DNA of 55,874 nt, taken from NCBI GenBank assembly GCA_030655135.1, contig JAURWC010000024.1, positions 1-55,874 of the forward strand. The letters run 5' to 3'. Made by a program: the position numbers and the translations under genes. The DNA is from Hyphomicrobiaceae bacterium. GTDB lineage: Bacteria; Pseudomonadota; Alphaproteobacteria; Rhizobiales; Hyphomicrobiaceae. The notes under the pieces were generated by a model. It saw nothing but the letters and a program-made list of their open reading frames with translations, was not told the origin of the DNA and made no database searches. Below are positions 37,105-45,558 of this stretch, one piece after another. Positions within the stretch are counted from its first letter, which is position 1, and each line of letters starts with the position of its first letter.

Positions 37105-37221
37105 GAAGCACACCCCTATGCTGACCACACTGCTTGCGGCGCAAGAGGCTTCGGAGAATGGAAGGCGGCGCACACGCTAGAGGAGGCCTTCCGTTCGAGA
37201 GCCGAAGCTCCTTGCGGTATA

Positions 37222-37329
37222 GGTCTCCCGGGCTTTTATCCCGCCGTGGCTTCGCCCGCGATTGCGCTTGGGCGAGAGCGCCTCTCTCGGACCAGCACCG
37301 TCACCGTCATGACGGCCGGAACCCTAGAG
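37222..37329 (-). ncRNA. Guanidine-I (ykkC) riboswitch
   Basis: Read on the minus strand, the conserved segments occur in order: CTAGGGTTCCG (37319-37329), CTGGTCCGAGAG (37284-37295) and ACGGCGGGATAAAAGCCC followed by GGGAGAC (37223-37248). These are the hallmark blocks of the ykkC subtype 1 aptamer, which binds guanidinium and turns genes on. Between aptamer and start codon, GGAAGGC (37186-37192 complement) and GCCTTCC (37160-37166 complement) could form the switch hairpin. Confidence 0.95.
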
Positions 37330-37348
37330 GCATTATGCAGATGTTAAC

Positions 37349-37364
37349 TGCATGAGGCGTGCCA
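37349..37364 (-). promoter_or_regulatory. Sigma-54-type promoter of the guanidine operon
   Basis: TGGCACGCCTCATGCA on the minus strand matches the -24/-12 consensus (TGGCACG-N4-TTGC) with one mismatch and the required GG-to-GC spacing. A start about 12 bases further would be near 37338, just before the aptamer. RpoN control suits nitrogen scavenging. An ATGCAG/CTGCAT inverted repeat (37335-37340, 37348-37353) overlaps it. Confidence 0.6.
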
Positions 37365-37655
37365 GATGCAAATTGCCGAAAACGCAGGCGTCAGCGGTTG
37401 TGAGGCGGCGGCCCGCTGGCGCAATTTTCAGCTTTTGGTCAAACGCTGAGCAATATTCGGCCTACCGGTGCAGCGTTGATTTGCCTACATCCGGTCCACT
37501 TGCTCGTGCGCGGGTCGTGGTACCTTGCGCTGAAGGAGGAGAGCTGGGTTTCACTATCCCATTCCTTGCCCGTGGACCGGTACGGCGTGACCTTGTCGGC
37601 TGACCGGTGGCATCTTCAATGTGTCTTCCGCTTTCGCCAGCCGTCTTTTGTGATT
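37365..37655. other. Region upstream of the guanidine operon
   Basis: No supported gene. It should contain enhancer sites for the sigma-54 promoter and the transcript end of the TPR gene; I found no clear NtrC-type palindrome. Confidence 0.4.
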
Positions 37656-38318
37656 TCATTCCCCGCCGCTTGCGCCGTTGGTGCCGCTGTCCTGGGGCTG
37701 GGAGGTCGAGCTGGTCTCGATGTTGGGGCCGGCTGCTGCCTTGGCTTTTGCATCGTCATATGAGCGCTTCAACTCGGCGGAGGCCGGATCGAGGTCGACC
37801 GCTCGCCCGAAGGCCGTTGCTGCCTGATCGTAGCGCGCCATGTGAAAATATGACCAGCCGAGCGTCCGCCAGCCCTCCAGGTCTTTCGGGTTGGTTTCCA
37901 GCCGCGCGGCCAGCCGGTCTATCATCGTCGTCACGTCCGGTAGCATCGCGCCGGCCGTTTTCGGCGGCGCCGGGGCTTCGGCCGGTATCGAACTTGCGTA
38001 GTTTTGAAGGCGCGCCAGGAGTTCGGCATCCGACCCTGCGCCCTCGGCAGATTCAAATCCCCGCTGCGGATACTCCAGGTACGATGTCACGGCGCCGACG
38101 CCTGAAACGAGGAGAAACACCGCTGCGACGACGATCCATGTTTGCGGGCCGCTTTGGTGGCTGCTGCGGAATGTCCAGCGCGATGGGCGGGCGGGCGCGA
38201 GCAGCGCAAGTCTCGCCACGTCGGCTTCGGCTTCACTGAGCTTTCCCAGCTTGAGTTGTGCACCGATCTCTTCAAGACCAGCCATGCACGCGTCGACGTC
38301 AAGTTTCTGCGTTGGCAT
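37656..38318 (-). CDS. TPR membrane protein of the cytochrome cluster
   Basis: 220 residues: a cytoplasmic helical segment, one membrane helix at about 65-85 (WIVVAAVFLLVSGVGAV), then a periplasmic part with a tetratricopeptide repeat (NPKDLEGWRTLGWSYFHMARYDQAATAFGRAVDLDP). The layout is like the C-terminal part of CcmI/CycH and NrfG, which present apocytochromes for haem attachment. In a cluster with 19 haem sites, a cytochrome assembly role is a reasonable inference. GGAG precedes ATG 38318. Confidence 0.7.
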   Translation of the reverse strand: MPTQKLDVDACMAGLEEIGAQLKLGKLSEAEADVARLALLAPARPSRWTFRSSHQSGPQTWIVVAAVFLLVSGVGAVTSYLEYPQRGFESAEGAGSDAELLARLQNYASSIPAEAPAPPKTAGAMLPDVTTMIDRLAARLETNPKDLEGWRTLGWSYFHMARYDQAATAFGRAVDLDPASAELKRSYDDAKAKAAAGPNIETSSTSQPQDSGTNGASGGE

Positions 38319-38341
38319 TTGCAAACTCCAATTCTTCTGCG

Positions 38342-39988
38342 TCAAAACTTCCGGCGCAGCTCTACGCGCGTTCCGAAATTGTCTTCATCGTCGCCTTCGC
38401 TGATCTGGTAGGTCGCGTCCGCGCGAAGCAGCCAGGCGCGGTCGAGTGCGATCTGGTAACGGACGCCGAAGCCGTACTGCGGCTCCTGGGCGCCGATGCC
38501 GTCCTTGGCGAAGGGCTGTACGGTCGCCACCTCGAACACGAGCTGCTGGTCGAGATCGAAGAGGTATTGCAGACCGATCGCGCCGCCGAAGGCGTCGGAC
38601 CCGGAGTCGTCGAGCTTGGGATAGCCGGTGAGGGCATCGGTCTCGAAGTTGATGCCGACATTCTTCAGGATGCCCGCGTTGAAGCCGTCGACCAGCGGTT
38701 GCGGATTGCCGAAGCCGACGAAGAAGTTGGCGTACGGCAGCAGCGTGCTCGGCAAGCCTGTGATCAAGCTGTTTTCGGAAATGATGGCCAGGCCATCGCT
38801 ATTGCCCTCGGGATCTTCGCCGACGTTGGCGAAGACGCGCGTCGAGTTCGACACGGTATTGTAATAGCGCCGCGTGTAGGCAGCCGTCAGGAAGTGCGTC
38901 TGGAGGCCTTCGCGTTCATCGCGCCCATCAATCAGGCCGTATCCGGTTTCGATGTAGCCGCTGAAGGCGTCGATGAACGCCGTCACGCCGTACAGATTGG
39001 CGGCGTTGTCCTCGTTCGGTCCGATAATGCCCGCGTTGTCGACATCGTCGAAGGCGGTGAAGAACGTGATGTCGAAATTCGCCAGGCCGAGGGCCGCGGA
39101 ATTCTTGGCCGGCAGGCTGACGGCGGCGCCCAGGATCGCGTCGTTGGCCCAGATGCCGTTCTGCAGGAAAAGCGGGAACAGACCGACGGTGAAGGGCAGG
39201 TCGAAGCTGGCTTCCTGGCCGGAGAACCCTGAATAGAGCGAGCCGAAGTCGCCCTCGAAGAACAACGTCTGGGGCTCGGCGTCGAGTTCGTCGTTGAACT
39301 TGCCGTTGCCGTCGCCGCCGCCGAATTCGAAGCGGGAGAACTCTGCGTTGTTGTTGTTTTGGATGGGCGCGAAGAACGCGTGAATGCGCTCGGTGCCTGT
39401 CAGCTTCAAGTCGACATCGAGGTTCAGGCGGGTCGCCACCTGGGCGATGTCCTTGCCCTTGTTGCTGTTGTAGGCGACTGCCGTCCGCCAGTCGCCATAG
39501 ACAGCCAGGCCCGGCAACATCGGGTTCTTGACGCCGAGAACGGTGCTGCTCTCGTCGTAGGCGCCGGAGGTATACTGCTGGCGGCCGATCTCGATGGGTG
39601 GCCGCGGTGGATCGACCTCGTACTTGCCACCGTAGACGTCAGCCTGGATCTGCGCATCGTAGCCGCCGTCATACCGCGGGTCGGGCCGGAACAGATCCTC
39701 GTCCGTGCTCTCTGCCTTGCTGCGTTTGCGCGCTGCCGGGGCTTTCGCCTTGCCGTCGGAGGTCTTTTCGAATTGCGCACCCAGGTAGGACGGAGCGATG
39801 CGATCGTCGGCGGCATCGACGCGAAACGTGGCGGGCCACTCGTTGATCGTGTCCGTTTTTGCGATCTCGCTGCGCTGTGCACTTGCCGCCGGATCGGCTG
39901 CCGCGCCCGCCGCCATCAGGCAACTGCCGGCTGCTACCGCGACGGCGGCGGCGGCCGTTGTCCTGCCAATATAAGTGTGACGCGTCAT
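38342..39988 (-). CDS. Outer-membrane beta-barrel (porin-like) protein
   Basis: 548 residues with a signal peptide, a charged disordered N-terminal region, then many amphipathic strands with aromatic girdle residues (WLLRADATYQISEGDD). It ends RVELRRKF; a terminal Phe is the usual barrel assembly signal. It is smaller than MtrB/PioB porins (about 700-800). Being between a pentahaem cytochrome and a TPR protein, it may form the outer-membrane part of an electron conduit; a plain porin is the alternative. Confidence 0.75.
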   Translation of the reverse strand: MTRHTYIGRTTAAAAVAVAAGSCLMAAGAAADPAASAQRSEIAKTDTINEWPATFRVDAADDRIAPSYLGAQFEKTSDGKAKAPAARKRSKAESTDEDLFRPDPRYDGGYDAQIQADVYGGKYEVDPPRPPIEIGRQQYTSGAYDESSTVLGVKNPMLPGLAVYGDWRTAVAYNSNKGKDIAQVATRLNLDVDLKLTGTERIHAFFAPIQNNNNAEFSRFEFGGGDGNGKFNDELDAEPQTLFFEGDFGSLYSGFSGQEASFDLPFTVGLFPLFLQNGIWANDAILGAAVSLPAKNSAALGLANFDITFFTAFDDVDNAGIIGPNEDNAANLYGVTAFIDAFSGYIETGYGLIDGRDEREGLQTHFLTAAYTRRYYNTVSNSTRVFANVGEDPEGNSDGLAIISENSLITGLPSTLLPYANFFVGFGNPQPLVDGFNAGILKNVGINFETDALTGYPKLDDSGSDAFGGAIGLQYLFDLDQQLVFEVATVQPFAKDGIGAQEPQYGFGVRYQIALDRAWLLRADATYQISEGDDEDNFGTRVELRRKF

Positions 39989-40053
39989 AAAAAGCTCCGT
40001 GCCGTAGCGCTGACCTGCGTGGAGGGCGGGGCACTCGCTGCCCCGCCTCGGTG

Positions 40054-42048
40054 CTAGCCCTTCACGTCGATATCAACCGCGTAGGCGTGGAAGTTCATGA
40101 TCCGCTCATTCATGCTCTGCTCCATTTCCTTGGTGGAACCGACAAAGCGCATGAAGTAGATGGGCTCGGCCCGGCTTCGCATGCGGAAGGCGAGGCGGTA
40201 CTTGCCGGGCCTGGTGATCAAGTGACCGGGTACTTCGTAGGCGGCCACCTTTTCCCCCAACGGCGGCATCGAGTGGTTCTCCATCCGCACCAGCGGCGGA
40301 TGATTGAGAACAGTGGTGGGAATGCCGGGCGGCCGCAGATGCGGCAGCGGATCGATGTCGAAGTTCACCGGCAGGTACATTTCGCGGTCCGTGCCCTTGA
40401 CGTTCGTCGTCAGGAACTTGGTTTGGAAATGCACGAGCTGCTGGTCTGTCTTGATGCGTCCGGCGGCGACGTCGAGGCTGTGAAGGTCGGCCATGTCGCC
40501 GTTGCTGTCGATGTAGCCAGACTCCCAGACGTTGCGGCCATCGGGATCAACGAGCGCTACGTTCACCCACAGCTGCGGTTGCGCTCCCAAGGAGCCGGAC
40601 GGCAGGTTGTGGCCCGTGTTGGTGTTCTTGATTTTGTAGGAGAACGCCAGATCCCTGCCGACCTTGGGCTCGCCCTGGATGTCGGGACCGTCGACGTGAC
40701 TGCTGTTCTCCATCACTTGCTGACGGATCTTGTCGCGCTCGTCGAGCTTGGCGAGGTTCTCGTCGATGATCTGGCGGGCCTCTTCGCGATCGAGCGCATC
40801 CTTCCAGCGCTTGGGAAACGTGACCTTGACCTTGCCGTCCGCAACCTTGTCCTCGAAATCGGTCGTGCCCCATCCAGCGCGCCAGTCGAACTGCAGCCAG
40901 TCCTGCATGTTGATCGCCTGCGCCTTGGTGTTGTGCGGGAAGATGCCGGGATGGGCGATCGAGTAACCAGGGCCGATGAAGCGGTGATTGGCATGCTTGC
41001 GCCCGGGGTTGACCTCCTTGCCGCCGACGATGGCGGACGGCGCAGTGGAATAGCCCTTCGGCTTGCCCGCGACCTTGCCCATGTGGCAGTCCTGGCAGGA
41101 GACGCCGGCCTTGCGCGCCGGGCTGTCGCGGTACTGATCCCAGACGATTTCAAGCTTGATACCGAGGTTGACGGCGACCTGGTGACAGCTGACGCAGAAC
41201 TCCGACTTGGTGATCTGGTCGTTGGTGATCATGCCGGCATGAATATCGTTGCCGCGCCCATCCTTGCTGGTCTTGACCGAATAGGTGTCCTTGTTGGCGA
41301 GCACGTCCTTGATCACGCTCTTGTCGCCGCTGCCGTAGACCGGCTCGTAGATCTTGCCCGGCTCGACCCGGCGCTCGCCGTTGACCTTGCCGTACTGCTC
41401 CTTGACGCGATGGCAGGTGATGCACGTTACGCCTTCGCGCGAGATCTGGCTGCGCGCCCATAGCGGTGTTTCGCGCGACTCGCCGAGCTGCGTGCCGACC
41501 TGCTGGTGGCAGCGGACACAGAAGGTGCCGACCGTGCCTTTGGTCAGGTCCTGGAACTTCTGCTCGAATTTATGAAACATCGGCGAAATCGACGCGTAGG
41601 CGTGCTGCGAGGAGGACCACTCTTCGTAGATCTGCTTATGGCACTCGCCGCACTGCGAGGCGGTGGGAAACAGGGACAGCGTTTCCGCATCCACCGGCTT
41701 GGGGGGCGTTTTGCCTGTCTCGGGCCCTGATTTCATGGCTTCGAGAACGGCCTTCCAACCGCCGCCATCCGCATCGGGAGAAACGGGCGGGTGTTGCTTA
41801 CCGTCGACCAAATCGGGCTTGGGGTTGTCGGCGTGGGTTATTCCGGTTGCTTGTTTGGCTTTGGCAGCCGGCTTTGCGGCCGCACCCGTGTTCTCGGCAA
41901 ACTGTACGCCGGAACGAGCTTTATCGGCTTGAGCTTGAACTGCCTCGCGAGAGGCCGCCACCGCATTTTGGCCGCGTACTGCTGCACTTATCAGCAATGC
42001 GCTGGCGCAAGCGCAGGCAAGCATCGCAATGCCTGGTCGTCGCGTCAT
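40054..42048 (-). CDS. Pentahaem c-type cytochrome (cytochrome c554-like)
   Basis: 664 residues with a signal peptide. Five CxxCH motifs: C133, C177, C209, C285 and C318 (CGECH, CVRCH, CITCH, CVSCH, CQDCH). The first region resembles the cytochrome c554/c-prime domain. The C-terminal half has no haem and shows GHNLPSGSLGAQPQLWVNVALVDPDG, a beta-sandwich-like segment seen in related periplasmic multihaem proteins. No CxxCK or other catalytic haem motif. An Ala/Lys linker (about 30-70) follows the signal. The gene is divergent from the other cytochrome genes. Confidence 0.9.
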   Translation of the reverse strand: MTRRPGIAMLACACASALLISAAVRGQNAVAASREAVQAQADKARSGVQFAENTGAAAKPAAKAKQATGITHADNPKPDLVDGKQHPPVSPDADGGGWKAVLEAMKSGPETGKTPPKPVDAETLSLFPTASQCGECHKQIYEEWSSSQHAYASISPMFHKFEQKFQDLTKGTVGTFCVRCHQQVGTQLGESRETPLWARSQISREGVTCITCHRVKEQYGKVNGERRVEPGKIYEPVYGSGDKSVIKDVLANKDTYSVKTSKDGRGNDIHAGMITNDQITKSEFCVSCHQVAVNLGIKLEIVWDQYRDSPARKAGVSCQDCHMGKVAGKPKGYSTAPSAIVGGKEVNPGRKHANHRFIGPGYSIAHPGIFPHNTKAQAINMQDWLQFDWRAGWGTTDFEDKVADGKVKVTFPKRWKDALDREEARQIIDENLAKLDERDKIRQQVMENSSHVDGPDIQGEPKVGRDLAFSYKIKNTNTGHNLPSGSLGAQPQLWVNVALVDPDGRNVWESGYIDSNGDMADLHSLDVAAGRIKTDQQLVHFQTKFLTTNVKGTDREMYLPVNFDIDPLPHLRPPGIPTTVLNHPPLVRMENHSMPPLGEKVAAYEVPGHLITRPGKYRLAFRMRSRAEPIYFMRFVGSTKEMEQSMNERIMNFHAYAVDIDVKG

Positions 42049-42468
42049 AGGCCCCCCTAAACAACAGAGTGGCCCTCCCCATTCTTATGCCCGAATAAAC
42101 GGTCCCCACCGCCATTCGAGCTTCCGCCGTTTCAAGAATGTTGACTGAATATTCAATTCAAAAAGGGCAGCGGTATGTTCATAACGCAGTAAAAAGAAGC
42201 CAATAGAGATTGCCTGCATCTCGACGTTCATTTGCTTGCGGCCTGCGCTGTCAATGGCCGCAACAATCTTGCCGCTGTTGTTGTGCGGCTAAGAGTTTGG
42301 CGCAGATCAGCGAATAAAACAGCGTTATTTCGCTCGCGAAATTTTGCGCCGAACAACGCATTTTAGCTGATCTTGGTGTCGCCCGATTGTCTGACACTTT
42401 TCGCCTGATTGTCGTCGTAAAGACCAATAGCTTCGACCAATGTGCGCAGAAGTTTCCAAGGTTATACA
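42049..42468. other. Divergent control region of the cytochrome cluster
   Basis: 420 bases, clearly more AT-rich than the flanks, holding promoters for both directions. Contains a 16-base palindrome (42327-42342), a TGTCTGACA inverted repeat near 42388 and two CGATTGTC/TGATTGTC repeats about 20 bases apart. No gene is supported. Confidence 0.55.
42327..42342. promoter_or_regulatory. Palindrome ATTTCGCTCGCGAAAT
   Basis: Perfect 7-base arms around TC, central in the divergent region. A dimeric regulator site is plausible; the regulator is unknown. Confidence 0.4.
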
Positions 42469-43545
42469 ATGACGAAAAGTCACCAGATCACCATCAACGG
42501 TCAGAGTTTCCTGGCGCGGCGGGGTGAACTGCTTCTAGACGCGGCATTGAGCAATGGCATCGACCTGCCGCATGACTGCCGGGCTGGGCACTGCGGCACC
42601 TGTTGCGTGCAACTGGTCTCCGGGGCGGTGCACGGCGGCCAAGGCGCCGAGCCGGACATCGTTCATGCCTGCCAGTGTCGTATCTCCGGTGATGCGGTCA
42701 TCGAGCGAAGCCAGCCATCTGGGGTGCGCACCGTAGATGGTGTGCTCAGTTCGCTGCGCGCGCTGTCACCTGACGTTATGGAAGTCGGAATCAAGACCGC
42801 GCGGGCGCTGCCCTATCATGCGGGGCAGTATGTGCAGCTGCGTTTCAATGGGTATCCGAGCCGGCCGTTCAGCATCACCCATCCTCTGGGTGGCGAGCCG
42901 AATGGCCGTTCCGTCTGGTTTCACGTGCGGCGCATGAACAATGGGCGCGTTACCTCATCGCTTGGCAGGCGCATCCGTCCTGGTCACCGCGTGACGCTGA
43001 CCGGTCCGTTCGGTTCGGCGCACTTCCGTCCCAATGTCGACAGCCGGCTCATTCTCGTCGGCACCAACACCGGGTTTGCTCCCATCTGGTCGATTGCAGT
43101 CGCCGCGCTGCGGGAAAACCCGGAACGCAAGATCATGGTCATCGCCGGCGGCCGCACGATCGAGTCGCTTTACATGGCGCCGGCGCTGGAGCGGCTGGCC
43201 AAATTTCCAAACGTGACGGTCGTTCCCGTCTGTAGCGCGCCGCAGAATTATACGGCGCTCGTGAAGCCTGGCCGGCCAGTCGATTACCTGCCGCGCATGC
43301 TGCCGACAGACGTTCTCTATGCCTGTGGTGCGCCGGGCATGGTGGAGTCGATCAAGTCCGTCGCGGCCCTGAATAGCGCCACCTGCTATGCGGACCCGTT
43401 CCTGCCGCCCGTCGACGACATCGTCGAAGGTAACGTTCTGACCAGAGCGATGGGGTGGCTTCCGTCCGGCCGCAAACGCAGCCGGCTGGCGAGGCCCCGC
43501 AACGGGCGGCACCAGCAGGCGATGTCGCGCAGCATGGAGGGGTGA
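42469..43545 (+). CDS. [2Fe-2S] ferredoxin-fused flavin reductase
   Basis: 358 residues. A plant-type ferredoxin domain comes first, with cluster ligands C37, C42, C45 and a distal Cys at about 68-70. Next is an FAD domain (RPFSITHPLGG) and an NAD(P)H domain (LVGTNTGFAPIWSI, YACGAPGMVESI). This is the layout of reductases that move electrons between NAD(P)H and a partner through the iron-sulphur cluster. First gene of the rightward unit; the partner is probably a cytochrome encoded downstream. The ATG at 42469 has AAGG upstream. A basic C-terminal tail (about 35 residues) is unusual. Confidence 0.87.
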   Translation: MTKSHQITINGQSFLARRGELLLDAALSNGIDLPHDCRAGHCGTCCVQLVSGAVHGGQGAEPDIVHACQCRISGDAVIERSQPSGVRTVDGVLSSLRALSPDVMEVGIKTARALPYHAGQYVQLRFNGYPSRPFSITHPLGGEPNGRSVWFHVRRMNNGRVTSSLGRRIRPGHRVTLTGPFGSAHFRPNVDSRLILVGTNTGFAPIWSIAVAALRENPERKIMVIAGGRTIESLYMAPALERLAKFPNVTVVPVCSAPQNYTALVKPGRPVDYLPRMLPTDVLYACGAPGMVESIKSVAALNSATCYADPFLPPVDDIVEGNVLTRAMGWLPSGRKRSRLARPRNGRHQQAMSRSMEG

Positions 43546-43572
43546 GCAGCCATTTCTCGCGTTAGCTTCCGG

Positions 43573-44577
43573 TTGATCGCGTTGTCTGTCGCCTGTCTTT
43601 GCGGCCTGCTGAAACTATTCAGCATCGCTGCGGGTGGAGCTGTTGCGGCCGATCCAGCCAAAACCGTTGGCGCGAATGCTTGTGCGGAGTGCCACAAGAA
43701 AGAGACGGAAGCCTGGAAGACCTCGCACCACTTCAAGACCTTCCGCGAAATGCCACGCAGCAAGAAGGCCAACGAGATCGCGGACAGAATGGGGATGCGG
43801 CGCATCAAGTCGGAGAGCTTGTGCGTGAATTGCCATTTCACTCTTCAGAAGAAGGAGGGCCGGGACGAGCTGGTCTCGGGCATCTCGTGCGAATCCTGCC
43901 ACGGCGCCGGGCAAGACTGGATCAAGGTGCACAGCGGGTTCAGCGGCAAGACCATTCTGTTCGAGAGCAAGGCCGAGGCGAAGGAGCGCTGGAAGCAGTC
44001 CGAGGCCAAGGGAATGATCAGGCCGGGCTCGCTCTATCAGCTGGCGAAGAATTGTTCAGGGTGCCACGTCGTGCCGCAAGAGGCGCTCGTCAACAAAGGT
44101 GGCCACAAGGCCGGCAGCGTCTTCGAACTGGTGTCGTGGTCGCAGGGCGAGGTGCGGCACAACACCTGGCATAACAAGGGCAGGGAGAACGCGCCGGCCG
44201 ACGCGGCGCGCAAGCGGATGCTTTATCTCGTCGGCCTTGGTGTCGAGCTTGAAACGGCGATGCGCGCGGTCGGCAAGGCGACGGTGCGAAAAGCCTACGC
44301 GTTCGAAATGGCCAAGCGGGTCGATCGCGCGCGCAAGCAGCTGGAGGCTGCGGGCAAGGCCGCGCCGGGCGTGCCGGAGATCGCGGAAATCGTCAAGCTT
44401 TCCTACTCGGCCGGGGTGACGCTGAACAACGACAGCCGGCTTTCCGCGGCGGCCGACGGCATTTCCAAGCTGCTCGAGGGTATTTCAGGAAAGTACGACG
44501 GCAGCACGATGAGCGGGCTCGACAGCCTCATTCCTGCGCCGGACAAATTCAAGGGTACGGCACTGAAGCCGGACTGA
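43573..44577 (+). CDS. Tetrahaem c-type cytochrome, c554-like
   Basis: 334 residues from TTG 43573. Four CxxCH motifs: C37, C84, C106 and C161. The first three match the spacing of cytochrome c554, the electron acceptor of hydroxylamine oxidoreductase in ammonia oxidisers, but no hydroxylamine oxidoreductase is nearby. The C-terminal third is helical (KRVDRARKQLEAAGKAA). An alternative start is ATT at 43552, nine bases after GGAGGGG, which would add SRVSFR and complete the signal peptide. Confidence 0.85.
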   Translation: MIALSVACLCGLLKLFSIAAGGAVAADPAKTVGANACAECHKKETEAWKTSHHFKTFREMPRSKKANEIADRMGMRRIKSESLCVNCHFTLQKKEGRDELVSGISCESCHGAGQDWIKVHSGFSGKTILFESKAEAKERWKQSEAKGMIRPGSLYQLAKNCSGCHVVPQEALVNKGGHKAGSVFELVSWSQGEVRHNTWHNKGRENAPADAARKRMLYLVGLGVELETAMRAVGKATVRKAYAFEMAKRVDRARKQLEAAGKAAPGVPEIAEIVKLSYSAGVTLNNDSRLSAAADGISKLLEGISGKYDGSTMSGLDSLIPAPDKFKGTALKPD

Positions 44578-44652
44578 CACGGCTTGCGCACACTGCACAG
44601 CACCAGGCCAATCGGGACTAGTCGACGCGATGGGTTATTTCAGGAGATTTGC

Positions 44653-45558
44653 GTGAGGCTATCTGCGCGTCGCGCGACCGGCGGTGCGATCGGCGGACGC
44701 GGTCCGATCCGGGCAGGTCTCGCCATCGTCCAGACCGTTCAGGGCGTCCTGATCGTTGCTATCTCTGCTGGCCTGCTTTGGCTTGTCTGGATCTATGGGA
44801 ACGGACTTCGCGATCCGCGCTATTTCGATGGCTGGGTGCTGGCTGGCGGCATGAGTTTGCAGCTCGGCTTTCACATCGCCATCAAGACGGCCAGCCTGTC
44901 TCCCAAATCCGCCAGGCGATGGAAGGCGGTTCATATTTTCCTCGGCTACGTGCTGATCGCCGCCTTCATCTCGCATTCCGATTTCACGCTTCCCGACACC
45001 GCCTTCGAATGGGCGCTGTGGGGCGCCTTCGTGCTGGTTACGGTGAGCGGAATTTTCGGCACTTACCTTGCGTGGGCGTTGAAGGCAAAACGCGGCGTCG
45101 ACGACGGCATCAGCTACGAGGGCATCCCCGCCCGCCGTGCACAACTGGCGCAGGAGGTTTATGCCGCTGTCACCAGCACCGATGCCACGACCGCAGCGCT
45201 GGCGCTGCCGGCGCAGCCTCATGACGCCTGGATCACGGACCTGTACACGACGCACCTGCGCGACTTCTTTCAAGGGCCGCGCAATACGGCCGCCCATCTC
45301 ATCGGCTCACAGCATCCACTCAGCCGGTTGACCGGCGAGATCGACAACCTCTCACGTTATGTCGGCCTGCCGAGCCAGCAGAAGCTCTCAGTCATTAAGG
45401 ACCTGGTGGTCGAGAAAGACCGGCTCGATTTCGCGCGCGTCTATTTGGGGCTCAGCAAAGGCTGGCTGTACGTGCACGTGCCCGTCACCTACGCACTGAT
45501 CGTGCTGACGGTGCTTCACGTGCTGGTGGTCTATGCCTTTTCATCGGGAGACTGGTGA
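44653..45558 (+). CDS. His-rich membrane protein, probable di-haem cytochrome b
   Basis: 301 residues from GTG 44653, which follows AGGAG by six bases; a TTG at 44584 is less likely. Five hydrophobic helices (about 22-47, 60-80, 92-110, 118-142, 270-296). Within them His74, His94, His108, His275 and His289 could ligate two b haems. A soluble stretch (145-265) precedes the last helix, including LVVEKDRLDFARVYLGLSKGWLYVHVP. It probably connects quinones with the periplasmic cytochromes. Stop and the next ATG overlap (TGATG). Confidence 0.75.
   Translation: MRLSARRATGGAIGGRGPIRAGLAIVQTVQGVLIVAISAGLLWLVWIYGNGLRDPRYFDGWVLAGGMSLQLGFHIAIKTASLSPKSARRWKAVHIFLGYVLIAAFISHSDFTLPDTAFEWALWGAFVLVTVSGIFGTYLAWALKAKRGVDDGISYEGIPARRAQLAQEVYAAVTSTDATTAALALPAQPHDAWITDLYTTHLRDFFQGPRNTAAHLIGSQHPLSRLTGEIDNLSRYVGLPSQQKLSVIKDLVVEKDRLDFARVYLGLSKGWLYVHVPVTYALIVLTVLHVLVVYAFSSGDW

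Noticed and set aside
40051-41463. 470-codon open frame on the plus strand
   Set aside because: Antisense to the pentahaem cytochrome; repetitive Val/Asp/Leu composition mirrors that gene.
42141-42156. TTGA-N8-TCAA as an FNR/FixK site
   Set aside because: An FNR site needs six bases between the half-sites; eight does not fit.
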